Assembly: GCF_033115175.1 (NCBI RefSeq)
Contig: NC_084835.1
Location: forward strand, 91,199,948 to 91,263,947
Direction of reading: 5' to 3'
DNA from: Lepus europaeus
Taxonomy: Eukaryota; Chordata; Mammalia; Lagomorpha; Leporidae
DNA length: 64,000 nt
The notes beneath the pieces were generated by a model that ran no database searches, was not told the origin of the DNA, and was given only the letters and a program-made list of their open reading frames with translations. Below are positions 45,844 to 57,870 of the stretch, piece after piece. The position numbers and the translations under genes were made by a program. Each line of letters starts with the position of its first letter. Position 1 is the stretch's first letter.

Positions 45844-46285
45844 GTATTAGTTTCCTAGGGTTGTCATAACAAAGGACTACAAATTGAGTAGACAGAAACA
45901 ACAGAATTTTATTTTCTTACAATATTAGGTGGCTAGATGTCTGAAATCAAGATGTTACCAAGGTTATGCTATCTCTGCAGGACCTAAGAAAGAATACTCT
46001 TTCCCCCTCCTAGTATCTAGTGGTTGTCAGCAACATTTGCGATTACTATACTTATAGCTATATCATTTGTTTCTGCTTCTGCCTTCACTTGGCCTTCTCC
46101 CATGTGCTTTCCTGTCCCTAAATTTACTTCTTGAAACATACTAGGTTTACAGTCTCCTCTAATCTAGTATGATCTCATTTGAACTTGATTACATTTGCAA
46201 AGGATCTATTTCCAAATAAGGTCACAATCACAGGTTCTAACTACATATGAATTTTGGGAAGGAATTATTCAAACCAGTGCACACA
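45844..46285 (-). mobile_element. MLT1-type MaLR LTR
   Basis: Complement in order: 'gtattagtttcctagggttg', 'caacagaattttattttcttac', 'ctagtatctagtggttgtcagc', 'tcacttggccttctcccatg', 'gatctatttccaaataaggtc', 'atgaattttgggaagg'. Solo LTR, moderately diverged. Confidence 0.86.
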
Positions 46286-46394
46286 AAGAAAAGAAAAGTA
46301 CTATTATATCTCCAAACTGAGGACCTGTTGAAGAAGGCCTGGGAAATTTTTCACAGTGAGTAGTTCTGTATAATATATACTGCTTCACAAGGGA

Positions 46395-46480
46395 CTATGC
46401 CTTAATTATCTTTATATCATCCATTAAAAATAATTTTATACATAGTGGATACTTGTTGAATAATGAAAGTGCAGACTCAA
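46395..46480 (+). mobile_element. LINE-2 3' terminus
   Basis: 'cacaagggactatgcctt', 'atctttatatcatcc' and 'acatagtggatacttgttgaa' match the end of L2 (gggactgtgtctt ... acatagtaggtgctcaataaa). Confidence 0.58.
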
Positions 46481-47030
46481 GTAAATGGAACCAAATGATG
46501 ATCCCCTTGGCTGCCCAGCTTCACAGCCCTGTACCCTGACAGGTGCAGCTTTGTGTGGACTGGGATCTATGTAGGAAGTGCTTTAATTCAGTTGCTTTGG
46601 TCTTCTGGGATTGCTAAAATAAGTTTCTGATATGGCTGTCACCTGGTTTATATGTTCATGACTCCTTTTGATACTTGAATTCTGAGGCAGTGCTTGGAGA
46701 AACCAAGCGTATAAGATGAAGGACTTTCTATTTAACCACGTAACTGAAATACTGGTCTTTAAATGAACTTGTTAAAGATAATGTTTGCATAGTTACTCTA
46801 CATAAAATAAAGATGGCTGACACAAATAGCCATTCTTTAATTTATAGTTAACTATTTTATAAAATTCAACTGTCTTATGTTTTATATAGATATTTTAAAA
46901 GATTTATTTATTTATTTCAAGGGGGAAATGAGAGAGAAAGAGATAAATTCAATTGATTTGTTTTTTTTTAAAAAAACATATATGGTGTAAATATAAACTA
47001 ATGAGCTTGTATAAAGATAAGACAAGTTAA
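46481..47030. other. Unique sequence with a SINE tail fragment
   Basis: 46884-46945 ('aaaagatttatttatttatt', 'gagagagaaagagataaa') looks like the 3' tail of a minus-strand old C SINE without body. Nothing else is recognised. Confidence 0.45.
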
Positions 47031-47034
47031 TAAT

Positions 47035-47225
47035 GTGTTGAATTTGCATAGTATTCTCTAATTATCTCACTGGATCACTACAAGGTAAATAAGACATGAG
47101 GTATTCTCTTTAGTAAAAAATGAGACTGAGGCTCAGGGAGGCCCAATGGTAATATAAAAACAACAAGGAAAGCAAGAGAGTGGCAGGGCTTCCTGTCCTC
47201 ATGTTCTGATTCCCTGTTTTTCTTC
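47035..47225 (-). mobile_element. MIR
   Basis: 'attatctcactggatcactac', 'tagtaaaaaatgagactgaggctcaggg' and 'gagagtggcagggcttcc' follow the MIR complement. Confidence 0.75.
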
Positions 47226-48769
47226 AAGAACACATCCCTTTTCTTATTTTCTGCAGTTTCTCAGTGCTTAAATTATAAAGTTATTTCCACAATGTATACT
47301 TGGCTTGAATAAGTTATAGCTCACATTTCCATTTAACTTGGTCATACTATGGGTTTTGTTCAGGGAGTATTAGAATTCTGATGTCCAATTAGTTTCAATG
47401 ATTTCTTTTTTTTTTCTTTTAGTCTCTTTTTATCAAATTTCAAATAAAAACATACAATTGAAGAACAGGAAACTAACATGTATTTGGGAAAAGAATACCA
47501 GAACCCCAGTCTGACAGCTTAGCTTTAAGTTCTGTGTGATGTGAGATGATCTGCTGCACAACCAGGGACTGCAAGTGTACTGAGCCAATGTGGGTTTGTG
47601 TATCTGCCAATTTTGTGACATTTCAGCATCTGGATATGAATAAGAGGGAAAATTCTGGCATGAGGAATTTGGAAACAAATTGGTCATTCTGGTTGCATTG
47701 CTCATTAGACTTTGCCCAGCACATGAATGACTTTAGGTCTATTGATATTTGCTGTGACACTTAAATGTTGAGCACAATATTGATTCTGTATGTCAAGCCC
47801 TGTGCTTAGATGCCATTTCTATGTGATGAACAGATTGCCACAGAATACTAATTGAACCTTTTAAGCACACACACACACACTCCTGTGCACACAGTGCCAA
47901 CAAACAGCAATTTACGTGCATGTTTCATCAGAGCCCACCCCCAACCTTAGCCAGAGAAAAACAGCAATGTGTTAAAGTTTTACTGAATAGTTTGAGGTTA
48001 GCATGGGGAGAAATATTTTCAAAAGAATCATTTTCCACCAAAATGCATAATTTATTTCTATAATAGAAGGTTACACAGTTCAAAATAGTACCAGATCAGG
48101 AACAATCATGAAATAGAATACAAACCTGAGAAAGGATAAATACCAATTATTTGCTTATTCATTGAAGGAAATAAAATTAATTAAATCAAATGTAAGGGAG
48201 CAAGTTAATAGAGATGTAAAGAACAAAGTGTGGAAGAAAATTTCTGTTTTTCCAAAGCACCTATAAAAAAGTCATCAGGCATAATTTCAAATAGTTGAAA
48301 ATCTATTCATTGGTAATTTTTTTTAAAAAAACATCTAAGTTGATTAATGTTAGTCCAAAGTATTATAATAATCATCCTATAAGTGATAATCTGACATCTT
48401 AAAATTATAGGCCAAACTAATATCCAAATTCACTTATAACCATACCATTCAATGTTTTCACAGGTTCATGAAAATCATAATAAAAATTCTCCAACTACGA
48501 AACCCAACATCCATATTTTGTTTCCTGCGCAACAAAACATGTCCTAATCTAACAAGTTCATACCACTGTAGTAATAAAAATTCTCAAGCTTTCCTCTTGT
48601 TCTCTTTGTCCTCTGAATAACCCTGGTGCTCCCCTATGTGGGAGTGCATAGTGTGGCATGCCCCCTCATCTTGCAAGCTCTACAGATCAACTCTTCTTTC
48701 AATGGAATTGATCTGGTGGCACCTACAAATTAAATCCAAAATACATTTAAACACATTTATTTAATGTTA
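47226..48769. other. Unique AT-rich sequence
   Basis: No repeat or gene recognised beyond a short (CA)n at 47867-47880. ORFs at 47433-47764 on both strands overlap and lack motifs. Confidence 0.45.
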
Positions 48770-49115
48770 GGGGCTGGCCTTGTGGCATAACGGATTAATC
48801 CACCTTCTGAAATGCCAGCATCCCAAATGGGCTCTGCTTCAGGTCCCAGCTGTACCACTTCCAATCCAGTTCTCTGCTAATGCGCTTGGAAAAGGAGCAG
48901 AGTATGACCCATGTGCTTGGGCCCCTACAACCATGTTAGAGACCTGGAAGAAGCTACTGGCTCCTGGCTTTGGCCTGGCCCAGTCCTGGTCTATGTGGCC
49001 ATTTGGGGAAGGAAACAGTAGATGGAAGATCTCTCTATCTCTTCCTCTGTCTGTCTCTTTCTCTGTAACACTGCCTTTCAAATAAATAATAAAATAAATC
49101 TTTAAAAAAATTAAA
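48770..49115 (+). mobile_element. Old-type C SINE
   Basis: 'ggggctggccttgtggcat' to 'caaataaataataaaataaatc'. The B-box region reads 'ttcaggtcccagctg'. Confidence 0.92.
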
Positions 49116-49198
49116 ATTTTAGTTTTAAAGAATTCAATGAGAACTCTTTTTCTTTTTATAGATATATATCAAGTCATTTTAATCACATAGGACTAAAA

Positions 49199-49501
49199 AA
49201 TTAATGTTATTTATTTGAAAGGGAAAAAGAGAGAGAGAGCAAGAGTGAGCTATGACACCTGCTGGTTCACTACCCAAATATCTGCAATAGCAAGGCTTGG
49301 GCCACATTGAAGCCAGGAGCCAGAAACTCCATCCAAGTCTTCCTTATGAATGGCAGAGACCCAAGTACTTAGTCATTAGCAGGGTGTGCAGTGAGAGGCA
49401 ACTGGATCTGAAGCAGAAATGGGATGTCAACCCTGACACTCTGTTACAGGATGCTGCTGTCCCAAGTGTCAGCTTAACCATTGTGCCACAATCCACACTC
49501 C
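49199..49501 (-). mobile_element. Old C SINE, diverged
   Basis: 'ttaatgttatttatttgaaagg' to 'gccacaatccacactcc'. It faces the SINE at 48770 tail to tail about 80 bases away, an inverted SINE pair. Confidence 0.88.
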
Positions 49502-50029
49502 TAGAGTTTTAATTGGCAAGATAGTCCTTAACTGATACTCATTTGAAAAATACAAGGTACTTTTATCAAACAATAAAAATAGCTGATTAAAGCTGGAATA
49601 GTATAGTGTATGATTTAAAAATTAACTGCAAATTTCTGTCAGTCTACAGATCATGTAAGAGACCTTGAGTGCTGCTCTCCTCAGATTCTGACATGACAAT
49701 CAGGATCAGAAGAATCTACATAAAAGAAATGAATTTTTCTTTTAGTACCAACCTTTACTGTATTGCAGGCTGATTGACCCATGTTTTTCCTAAACATGGA
49801 ATTATAAAAAGGCCTTAGGTTTTTTGGAAGTACAGCATGTTGGCTTATGATTGTACATAAATAATATGAAATACAATTAAAAAAAATCACACCAGCAAGA
49901 TTACTATCTCTTTTAGTATAAGATCTTTTGACATAAACTCCAGTTTGAAATTTCCAAGTTCTGAAAGCTAAGGCTACACTATTCATAATCTTCAATGGGC
50001 TTGATGTAAAAAAGAACAATACAGACATT

Positions 50030-50860
50030 GTATGGGAGAATTCACCCCCCTTTTTATGGGTAGTGGAGCTTCATCTAGGATGGTTGTATGAATGAGTTCC
50101 ACCACTGCGACACCAAATTTACTCTTCAAAATAATAACTCACAAATCTGAAGCTGATATTGAGTGTTAAGGGTGTCCTTTCGTGTTCTCTCATGAAGATG
50201 AGGATTAACTGTGGCTTGCCAAGCATTTACAGGATAATCTTGTTTTTTAACTTCAAAAAACACATTAAATGTGATAAAGTCAGATAGTACAGCAATGTTA
50301 TCTCCTCTGGTGCATGCTGTAGCTGATGCACTGATGCTGTCAGGGCATTTGAGTAGGTCACACTATCAGAAAAAAGATAGAGTTTAAAGGCTCTATTGGA
50401 GACTGTCAAGTGTAATCCAGTATAGAGTCTGATCCTGTGGAACACAGGAGATAGTCTGGAAGTTGTCAAGCAGCCTGAAGAGCTCCCTGAATTCTCACTT
50501 GTGTCCAGGCTTAAGTGATCCATAAGACAGTTCTCTAGTCCAGCATCATCATGAAGATGTCAATAACACTGTCATCACAGTAAGGCATTTCCTTCCTTTC
50601 TAATGGCCTGGGGATCCTATTAAATGAATCTACAAATAGCTATTTTCCAAAACAATGGCTTGTTTGCATGAATTTTGTTGGTTTTTGAAAAACTCAATTT
50701 GTGTATAGTTCGATGTCTGAGTTCTGCATCAGAGAAAATGGAACCACTCCCTCTCAGTTTTTTCATCACTATCTGTGGTAGATACAATTCCAAGTTTCTG
50801 AATTCAGTTGCTAAGAGATAAGATATCCGTTGTCAACAGGAGACAATGAATGTTTTTGGA
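50030..50860 (-). pseudogene. Candidate retrocopy of an unidentified gene
   Basis: On the minus strand several frame-shifted stretches read like protein: FVDSFNRIPRPLERKEMPY near 50590-50640, DNFQTISCVPQDQTLYW near 50420-50470, and DFITFNVFFEVKKQDYPVN followed by AWQATVNPHLHERTRKDTLN near 50150-50290, the last open for over 50 codons. Stops and frameshifts separate them and no splice-like borders are visible. I do not recognise the protein, and no clear poly(A) end or TSD was found, so a decayed host exon cluster or chance remain possible. Confidence 0.38.
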
Positions 50861-50861
50861 T

Positions 50862-50990
50862 ATATATATATATATATATATGTTTTTCTTGATTTTAACT
50901 TTACATGAGGCATACATGTATCAAGACATCTCACGATAACCCAGATATGCATACAAGTCTGTATATGTCTGTTAAAATTTTAAAAAGAAA
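50862..50990 (+). repeat. (AT)n run and possible old L1 3' end
   Basis: A pure (AT) run of about 20 bases at 50862-50882 is followed by 'catgtatcaagacatctcac', 'agtctgtatatgtctgttaa' and an A-rich end, which resembles the 3' terminus of old L1s. The L1 part is tentative. Confidence 0.4.
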
Positions 50991-51569
50991 AAATGATTTA
51001 TTTTATTGAACAATTTCAAACTCAAAACTCTAACTTTCTGAGGTTAGTAGGAAATTTCACTCACGTCATTTGAGGTTTATACCACATAATCTTGACAAAG
51101 ATTATACGAAGTTTCCATGTCTCCTCCAGGGAGGCCCATCTCTCATGAGTCTTCATGTCCATGTTGTTCATTGTGGAGATGATTGCTGGCTTAATTTCCA
51201 TGGATCGGGAAATCCTAAACCATCACTAATACTGTGCATTGAAATAGATCTGAGCATCTATGTTGAAGCCAAGGATTTGCTCTACTCTACTCACCAGAGT
51301 TTCAGAGTCCTTCCTTATCCCCCCAAGTTACTGCCAAGAAGAGGAACGAGTATCCTGCCTCACTAGGCACCCAGGGTCATTGATTCTTAATTCTCCTGAG
51401 AAAGCAACCTTTCCCTCCTTAAACACAGCTTTATCCATCACTGAAGCAAAGACTTTCAAGACCCAAGAAGTAAATTAAATTGGCAAGTGTGGGATATCCA
51501 TACACCTTAGAAAGGCACACTGTCTTAGCCAAGGTGTCATAGACAATGTGTGTCTAGTGTTGCCAGGTA
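50991..51569. other. Unique sequence
   Basis: Nothing recognised. The 98-codon ORF at 51070-51366 has no identifiable motif. Confidence 0.4.
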
Positions 51570-51580
51570 GCTGATGTCTT

Positions 51581-51918
51581 TTTTAAATTTTTTTCGACAG
51601 GCAGAGTTAGAGAGTGAGAGTGAGAGTGAGAGTGAGAGAGAGAGGTCTTCCTTTTCCGTTGGTTCACCCCCCAAATGGCCGCTACGGCTGGCACACTGCG
51701 CCGATCCGAAGCCAGGAGCCAGGTGCTTCCTCCCGGTCTCCCATGTGGGTGCAGGGCCCAAGCACTTGGGCCATCCTCCACTGCCTTCCTGGGCCACAGC
51801 AGAGAGCTGGACTGGAAGAGGAGCAACCGGGACAGAATCTGGTGCCCCAACTGAGACTAGAATCTGGGGTGTTGGCGCCGCAGGCGGAGGATTAGCCTAG
51901 TGAGCTACAACGCCGGCT
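51581..51918 (-). mobile_element. Young-type C SINE with TSD and (GAGAGT)n run
   Basis: Complete reverse copy. Its purine run is a GAGAGT-type microsatellite at 51610-51645. The perfect 11 bp TSD gctgatgtctt is at 51570-51580 and 51919-51929. Confidence 0.96.
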
Positions 51919-52114
51919 GCTGATGTCTTAAATACCTGTCAACAACAGAGCTTTTTCATGGGAAATATATCAAGTTCAGTTTATAAACAATATTGTCTTA
52001 TAAGACCATTTACGGACTGTCCAGATCTCCAGTGGTCTCTGTATAGGACACTTGAGGTTATCTTTTCAAGGAGCACAGGGTGTCTTTTTGGAAATGAAAG
52101 TGGGGGGAAGGTAT

Positions 52115-54560
52115 TTTCTTTTTCTTTTTTTTATTTGTACTCTCTGAAGAATCAAATGTTAGCAAGTTATTTTAGATTCATTAATACTATATTCTTTGTA
52201 TTTAGATTTTTAGAGATGTTCCACATGATACAAAGCAAATCAGAGACTGATTTTTATAGTTAGGTATTACTTATTGTGCCCTTCTAAAGCAGTGGACTGC
52301 AAGCAGGGAGGCTGTTCAAGGAGAACAGAAGTGCAGTTAGTGTTGCAAGACTAAACCATGGCCTGTTTTCTCAAGTACTGAATGGGCTAGGAACTGGCCA
52401 AGGATTAAACTAAAACCATTTCTTAGAGCAGGGTCTCTAAAGCCATGGGCAGCCGTGATTGTGGTCCAAACCACAGCAGAAGAAACAGGCTGGGGCAGGG
52501 AATCATGGTGACTGCCCAGCAACTGCCTAGAAGATGATACAGATTCAGGATCCTCCGGAGAATGTGCATTCTTCGCACCTCAGACATTGCAGAACCAATG
52601 TAACTCTAAGAGGGTTTGATGGGTGGGTGGGGTGGGGGAGTGGTGAGGAATAAATCCCTGGAAGAACCTTTCACTTGCATTCAACTTGGATTAGAGTTCA
52701 GTCCACTAGTGTGGAAATAGGGGGGAAGTGTTGAGCCCCAAAGCAGCTCTGAGTTTGGCCCTCTCATTCCTTCTACCTGACTCATGTTGGCAGCTAGGCC
52801 AGGGCTAAAGATCTAAGGACCCCAGAAAAGACTAAGGTAGATTTTCTGGAAAGCCATGGAGAGAAGAACACTTCTCAAAACAAAAATTCATTTTACATAG
52901 AAGGAGCCAGGCACTCATATGCCCAAATCTTCTCTCTTTCTCCCCAGTTATGGCCCTAGGCTCATGGAGACTGATGAGCACAGTATCCACACCTATCTTC
53001 TAAGCACTAAAAGAAAATCCAGAAGTTTGCTCCTTCACCCTTCCTCCAGGAGGGCTCCACAGGGCTTCCTGGGGGTGCTATTCTGTGGCAGAGCCTATGC
53101 AGGGCCTGGTGTCAACTGGCTCCTGCCTGGGCCATGAGGTCTTCCAAACCACTGTCCTGGTCATTGTTGTATAACACCAAAGCTTCCTATACGTCTTTCA
53201 GTTCAAATCCTGTTTCCTTAAAAATGCTCATTAACTGAAGAAACTCCATCGTCTTTTCTTCTGAACACTGGTTCATTTCCAAAGCCACTTCCATGAACAG
53301 ATGGTCAAAGTCCTTCTCACAAAGCTGTCCATGTGCAAACAGTTGAGAATCTGCTCAATATTCTCTTCTTTCTTCTACATGGCTCTCAGGACACACTTGT
53401 ATAAGTAGCCGATGTTGACTAATGTCTCCACACAGTGCCACTCACAGGGACAAAGTCTGCAGTTCAGAATAGGCCTGGAGACAGCTGGGCCTGTTGGATA
53501 CTTGTAGCAGATATTGAGAAATTAGGAGGAGCGACCTTGGAGCCTGTAGGTGGAGAAAGCATCTGGGAAGGTGTGAGAATAGGTACCTCTGTGCCACTTG
53601 TCCAAGTTCAAAGCTAAAGTCCAAGAGTATGATGACTATTGAGCTCCCTGGCATTGCTTTGTTTGGAAGGTTTTGTGGAATTCAGGAATGCACCACTAAA
53701 GAGGTAGGATGTGCTATGGGAAGTTCCCACCAGTTTGGCCATCTCTGACTGCTGTCATCAGGGTGAAGCTTGGGGAAGGACAGAGATTTGATATTGTTTA
53801 CTGCAGGAATGGACGGGAGGGACACGGAAGACAGTGGCATCTTTTCAAAGTTGCTCAACTGTGGTAAGGTTATAAAGCCATTGGGTTTATGAAGAGGTTT
53901 GAAGAGGTTTGAAATCAAGGGTCACCTGCTCCAGGGATGCCAGGCCCTCCTCATCTTGTTACCCAGACCCAGAGCCTCTTCTGGGAAAGTTACTGTCCAC
54001 AACTGAGCCATAATGGGTCCAGTGATTCTTACCAGAATGTCTCTTGATCTCTTCCTTCTCATCAATGGCTTTTAACTTCAGATTATCAAATGGGTCCACT
54101 TCACACTCAAAGTCAGCAGAACTGAAATCTGTCTTTGGGGGGTGGGGGTCTGAGAACATTCTGTTTAGTGGTAAGCTGGCAAGGATGGGGTAATAGGAGG
54201 TGGCATTGTGGCTGTACTTTGAGTCTTGGAGAAACTCTTGTTGTTATTGCTCTCTGGGCCATTCTTAGAAGTCACTTTCATTTCTGCTTCCTCAGCCTTG
54301 CTCTCTGTTTCCCTCTGGGTATTTTAGATTTTCTTAAGGTCTTAGAGCTGGTGGTTTTTTTCCAAGGAGAAGTCTTACTGTACTTCTCTGGCAAACTGCA
54401 AGCAGTCAGGCAAAGAGAAGCCAATAGGTAGAACAATTTTAGCTGGTGTTTTGAATTTGTCTCCAATTTTAAATGGGACATCATCAAGGTAATACATAGT
54501 CTCATGAATATCTGCACCCACATCTTAGGAAGTCATTTAGAACCTGGACAGCACTACTGC
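52115..54560 (-). pseudogene. UBAP1: Processed pseudogene of UBAP1 (ubiquitin-associated protein 1)
   Basis: Intronless, decayed copy of the mRNA for UBAP1, a subunit of the ESCRT-I complex that sorts ubiquitinated membrane cargo. The start ATG is at 54534-54536 and the stop TGA at 53112-53114, so the relic CDS is 1425 bases against ~1.5 kb in the parent. Order is collinear: [18 protein letters not shown] near the N-terminus (the UMA-type region), ADFECEVDPFDNLKLKAID (~54060-54120), [15 protein letters not shown] (~53870-53900), [14 protein letters not shown] (~53770-53810), CLQAYSELQTLS (~53445), and the C-terminal ubiquitin-binding part ending in YNNDQDSGLEDLMAQAGAS. Lesions: stop at codon 4 (TAA), a second stop after LQFAREVQ, a 10-base tandem duplication at 53891-53910, further frameshifts and deletions, and a stop after CVLRAM. 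About 970 bases of 3' UTR follow, to AATAAA (tttatt at 52130-52135) and a short A tail at 52115-52129. No intron is visible. I did not find the TSD. Confidence 0.93.
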
Positions 54561-55560
54561 TGCTGTCCCAGAAGCTAAAAGCTGGCACTTTTGGCCACCC
54601 AAACTTGGTTCCCGCTGAGCTCCATTCTCCCCTAAGGAAAGTAAATGCCTGTACTCCCAACTCTGCCTACTCTGGGCCAGGCCATTACCGTAGCCACTGC
54701 CAGTACCCCAGTTGCCATGTTAAAGTCCTACTTGCCTCCTCTGGGGGAGAAGTATCTTACCAACAGATTCTGCCTTCCTCCCAGGGACAAAAGTCCTTAA
54801 CTATAGATCTACCTCTCATACCTCTCAAGGTCCCTGATCCTAAAACTGTTGTGTGGAGGAACATACAGGGGAAACACAAGGAAAAGAACTCTGATGGTAG
54901 AAATGCATCCTGCCACACTCTTGATGCCAACACCACCCCCTCTGATTCAAGAATGCTACCCTTGAGTGACATTTTATTCTTTTATTTTTATTTGTAGTTA
55001 CAACATCTAGGAAGGGTCCTAGATGAGCTTCTGCTAGTTTCCTCTTAGAGCTCCATTTTCCCATCTTTTTCCTTAACACCATGGTTTTATACTGTATCAA
55101 TTCCTTATAGAAGGTCTCATAATCAAAACTACTCTTAGGAAAGGTTTACATCTACGATCCAAATGTATGTTCATGATAGCTATCTTGAGGCCTTGCGCAT
55201 TTCCTGTGTTTCCCCCTGTGGCAGGTCCCCCTTTGTTGAATAAATGAATTTCTTCACTATTCAGGCCATCATGATTGGATTGTCAGGATGAGCCAGTGGG
55301 GATTCTTGATTTCATGCAACTCTTTTGATACATCTTGGCAAGGCCCTTCTCCTTCAGTTCTAACAAATCCAATTTCTTGAGGGCAGTGTCTTTAATGAAA
55401 GGCCACATTTCCCAAGATCCAGCTGGGAATATGACTCTATTCCTATAGCAGCTGGGCTCTAATTGCTGCACATAAACAAACATCATCTGGAACAGAGCCA
55501 TCTCAGAACTCTGGTTGCTATCCATTTTCAAGATGACCAGGGTCATTTATTACTAATGAC
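54561..55560 (-). other. Gene-like stretch upstream of the UBAP1 retrocopy, unidentified
   Basis: Higher GC than its surroundings and with long minus-strand frames: 55283-55546 (87 codons, reading FVYVQQLEPSCYRNRVIF and KKLDLLELKEKGLAKMYQK) and 54840-55100 (86 codons, with YKTMVLRKKMGKWSSKRK). The bases just above 54536 may be UBAP1 5' UTR, but 1 kb is too long for that alone. It could be a second retrocopy or part of a chimeric one. I cannot name the protein. Confidence 0.35.
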
Positions 55561-55798
55561 AGAAATCTGTAACTGGCTGGATTTGGCAGAGGCATCTTCC
55601 TATGGAAGGAGCATTTCAAACTGGCTGCTTGTATCTGGGAAAATAGTCTTATGACTGTTGTGATTTGATCTAATTTCTGTGTGCTCTGTGAAGTCTTTCT
55701 ATGTTATAACATCACCCATTTGTTGTTCATGTTGCAAATTCATATACAGTTGTGTATTATTGTCATAGTTGCTATTTATATTTTATATTTCTCATTTT

Positions 55799-55862
55799 AA
55801 GATTTTTAAAATTTATTTTAAAGGCAGAGTTACTGAAAAAGAGAGAGAGGGAGGAAGAGAGA

Positions 55863-55911
<49 letters not shown>

Positions 55912-56169
55912 CCCCATTTGCTGCTTCACTCCCCAAATGGCCACAATGGCCAGAACTGAATGGATACTAAACCAAGGACCAGGAGCTTCTTCCTGATCTC
56001 CAACTTGGGTGTCAGGAGCCCAAGCACTTGGGCCATCTTCCACTGCTTTCCCAAGTGCATTAGCAAGGAGCTGGATTGGAAGTGGAACAGCTGGGACTTG
56101 AACTGATGCCCATGTAGGATACCTGCATCACAGGTGGTGCCTTTACCCACTACACCACAACACTGGCCC
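55799..56169 (-). mobile_element. C SINE with long (GA)n
   Basis: 'aagatttttaaaatttatttt' to 'ccacaacactggcccc'. Pure (GA) run of about 42 bases at 55867-55908, grown from the SINE's own purine tract. Confidence 0.94.
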
Positions 56170-56689
56170 CTACATTTTACATATCATGCTTCTTTATGTG
56201 ATAAGTGAGATCCATTTGGGAAGCTACTTCATATTTGAATTATTTGAAGCTCTAAGCACAGCAATTGGAAATTTTTGAATGTATAAAAATAAATAATCAC
56301 TGAACCATCTGAAGGATTTTCCAGGTCTAACCTATATACTGGCAATAAGAAAAGAAGAGCAGAGTGATATGAAGTCCAAAGAAGAGAATAAGCTACTCAG
56401 TTTGCTAGAATCTCACATTTATTCTTTCCCATAAGTCAAGGATAATGGGACACATTGACACACTCAACCTTATGTGCACAGTGATATGATTCCTCTTTCA
56501 GATTAGAAGACGTTTTAGAAAAAATTATGGCAGAGAATTCAGTATTATATTCAGACTTAACCTGGACTCACTCTAATCTTATATCTCAATTTTTAGTATT
56601 TGTAGTCTTATTTTTTATGATTCTTGATCCAAAATCCATTAATGTGTATGATAAATTTCATAAATAGTTATTGATTTATTTCCCTTTAT

Positions 56690-56905
56690 AACTCTACATG
56701 ATATTTCATGAGATACATGCTTTGTACCAGGCACCATTTTTAGTGATTCACATGTATTTTCTTCTTAGATGCTCCAATTATCTTGTGAAGTTGGTACTAT
56801 GACTACATTTTAAAACTGAGAAAATTGAGGGAGAAAAAAGTTGTGTTTGCCATAAGCTCTCAAAGCCAGTGAGACACAGACTCAATAGCCAGCAACCTGA
56901 ATCAA
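56690..56905 (-). mobile_element. MIR, long fragment
   Basis: 'catgctttgtaccaggcacc', 'cttgtgaagttggtactatg', 'cattttaaaactgagaaaattgagg' and 'ctcaaagccagtgagac' give the MIR complement over most of its length. Confidence 0.8.
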
Positions 56906-57719
56906 GATCCTTGCTTGTAAGCAGTCTGTGTCTTTGACTTGAAAGAGGACCAGATGTTGCCTCAATGAACATAATTGAACAAAGTCCAGTTCCCATTGAT
57001 GGAGTCAGGGTACAAATGGCTAGAAGGTCCACCACTAAGGACTTGGCCAATATAGGTTCCAAGGTTGGTCCTTAATTGAGTGGGAACATTTTCTCAAAGA
57101 GGTGAAGAAAAATAAGGTCTGACTGTCAGGAATGAATCACAGTCCAAGACATAGGACAAACCATCGGTGTCAGAAGAAATGTTTCTTCAATTAGACCTGA
57201 GCACTTAGTGTAATCCATAAATACAATATCAGAAAAGAGATTTGGACCATGGCTATAGGCAAATAATGAGAACAACTTAAAAGGTTGGATGGAAGGGGGC
57301 TTACAAGGGTGAGGCAGGCCAATTGCAGGGAAAGGAATGACAAAAATCAGTATGAGACACACTAGAAATTCTAGTCAGGGACACAGCAGATAGCAGACAC
57401 ACACAGCATGAGAGCAGAGAATTCTGCAGATAAGAAGCAAACCCTGTAAAAACTGCTTGTCTCTCAAGCCAATTCCACTCCTTTTTTGGCCATCAGGAAG
57501 AAAGGATTAAGAAGAAAGTAGGGAAAGTTTAAAATAATGGAAAGAGAATTGGTCAGTTGGTGAGATTCTTTGTGCACCTTCTTTTCCTTTACAATATTTT
57601 CCTTCTGATTTTCCCACCCTACAGAGATTCCGCATTTGACTCCCATGAGATATCAGTTGCCTTTGTTCCTGTTTGTCTTTTTCATGGCACCTGGTTCTAT
57701 TTCCTTCTGTACCATAGCA
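56906..57719. other. Unique sequence
   Basis: No element recognised. Confidence 0.45.
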
Positions 57720-57870
57720 CCATATGCATAGACTCATTTACACCCATCTATTTGTTTGTTACTTGTCTCTGCAACTCAGCTATGAACTTTCTAAGTTAAC
57801 AACCATTTCTGTTTTGTTCACAATTACATAGTCAAGGTCTGTTCACAAAGAGCTATTGAATGAATGCACA
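57720..57870 (+). mobile_element. LINE-2 3' end
   Basis: 'tttgttacttgtctctgcaac', 'catttctgttttgttcacaa' and 'agctattgaatgaatgcac' match the final blocks of L2 in order. Confidence 0.58.
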
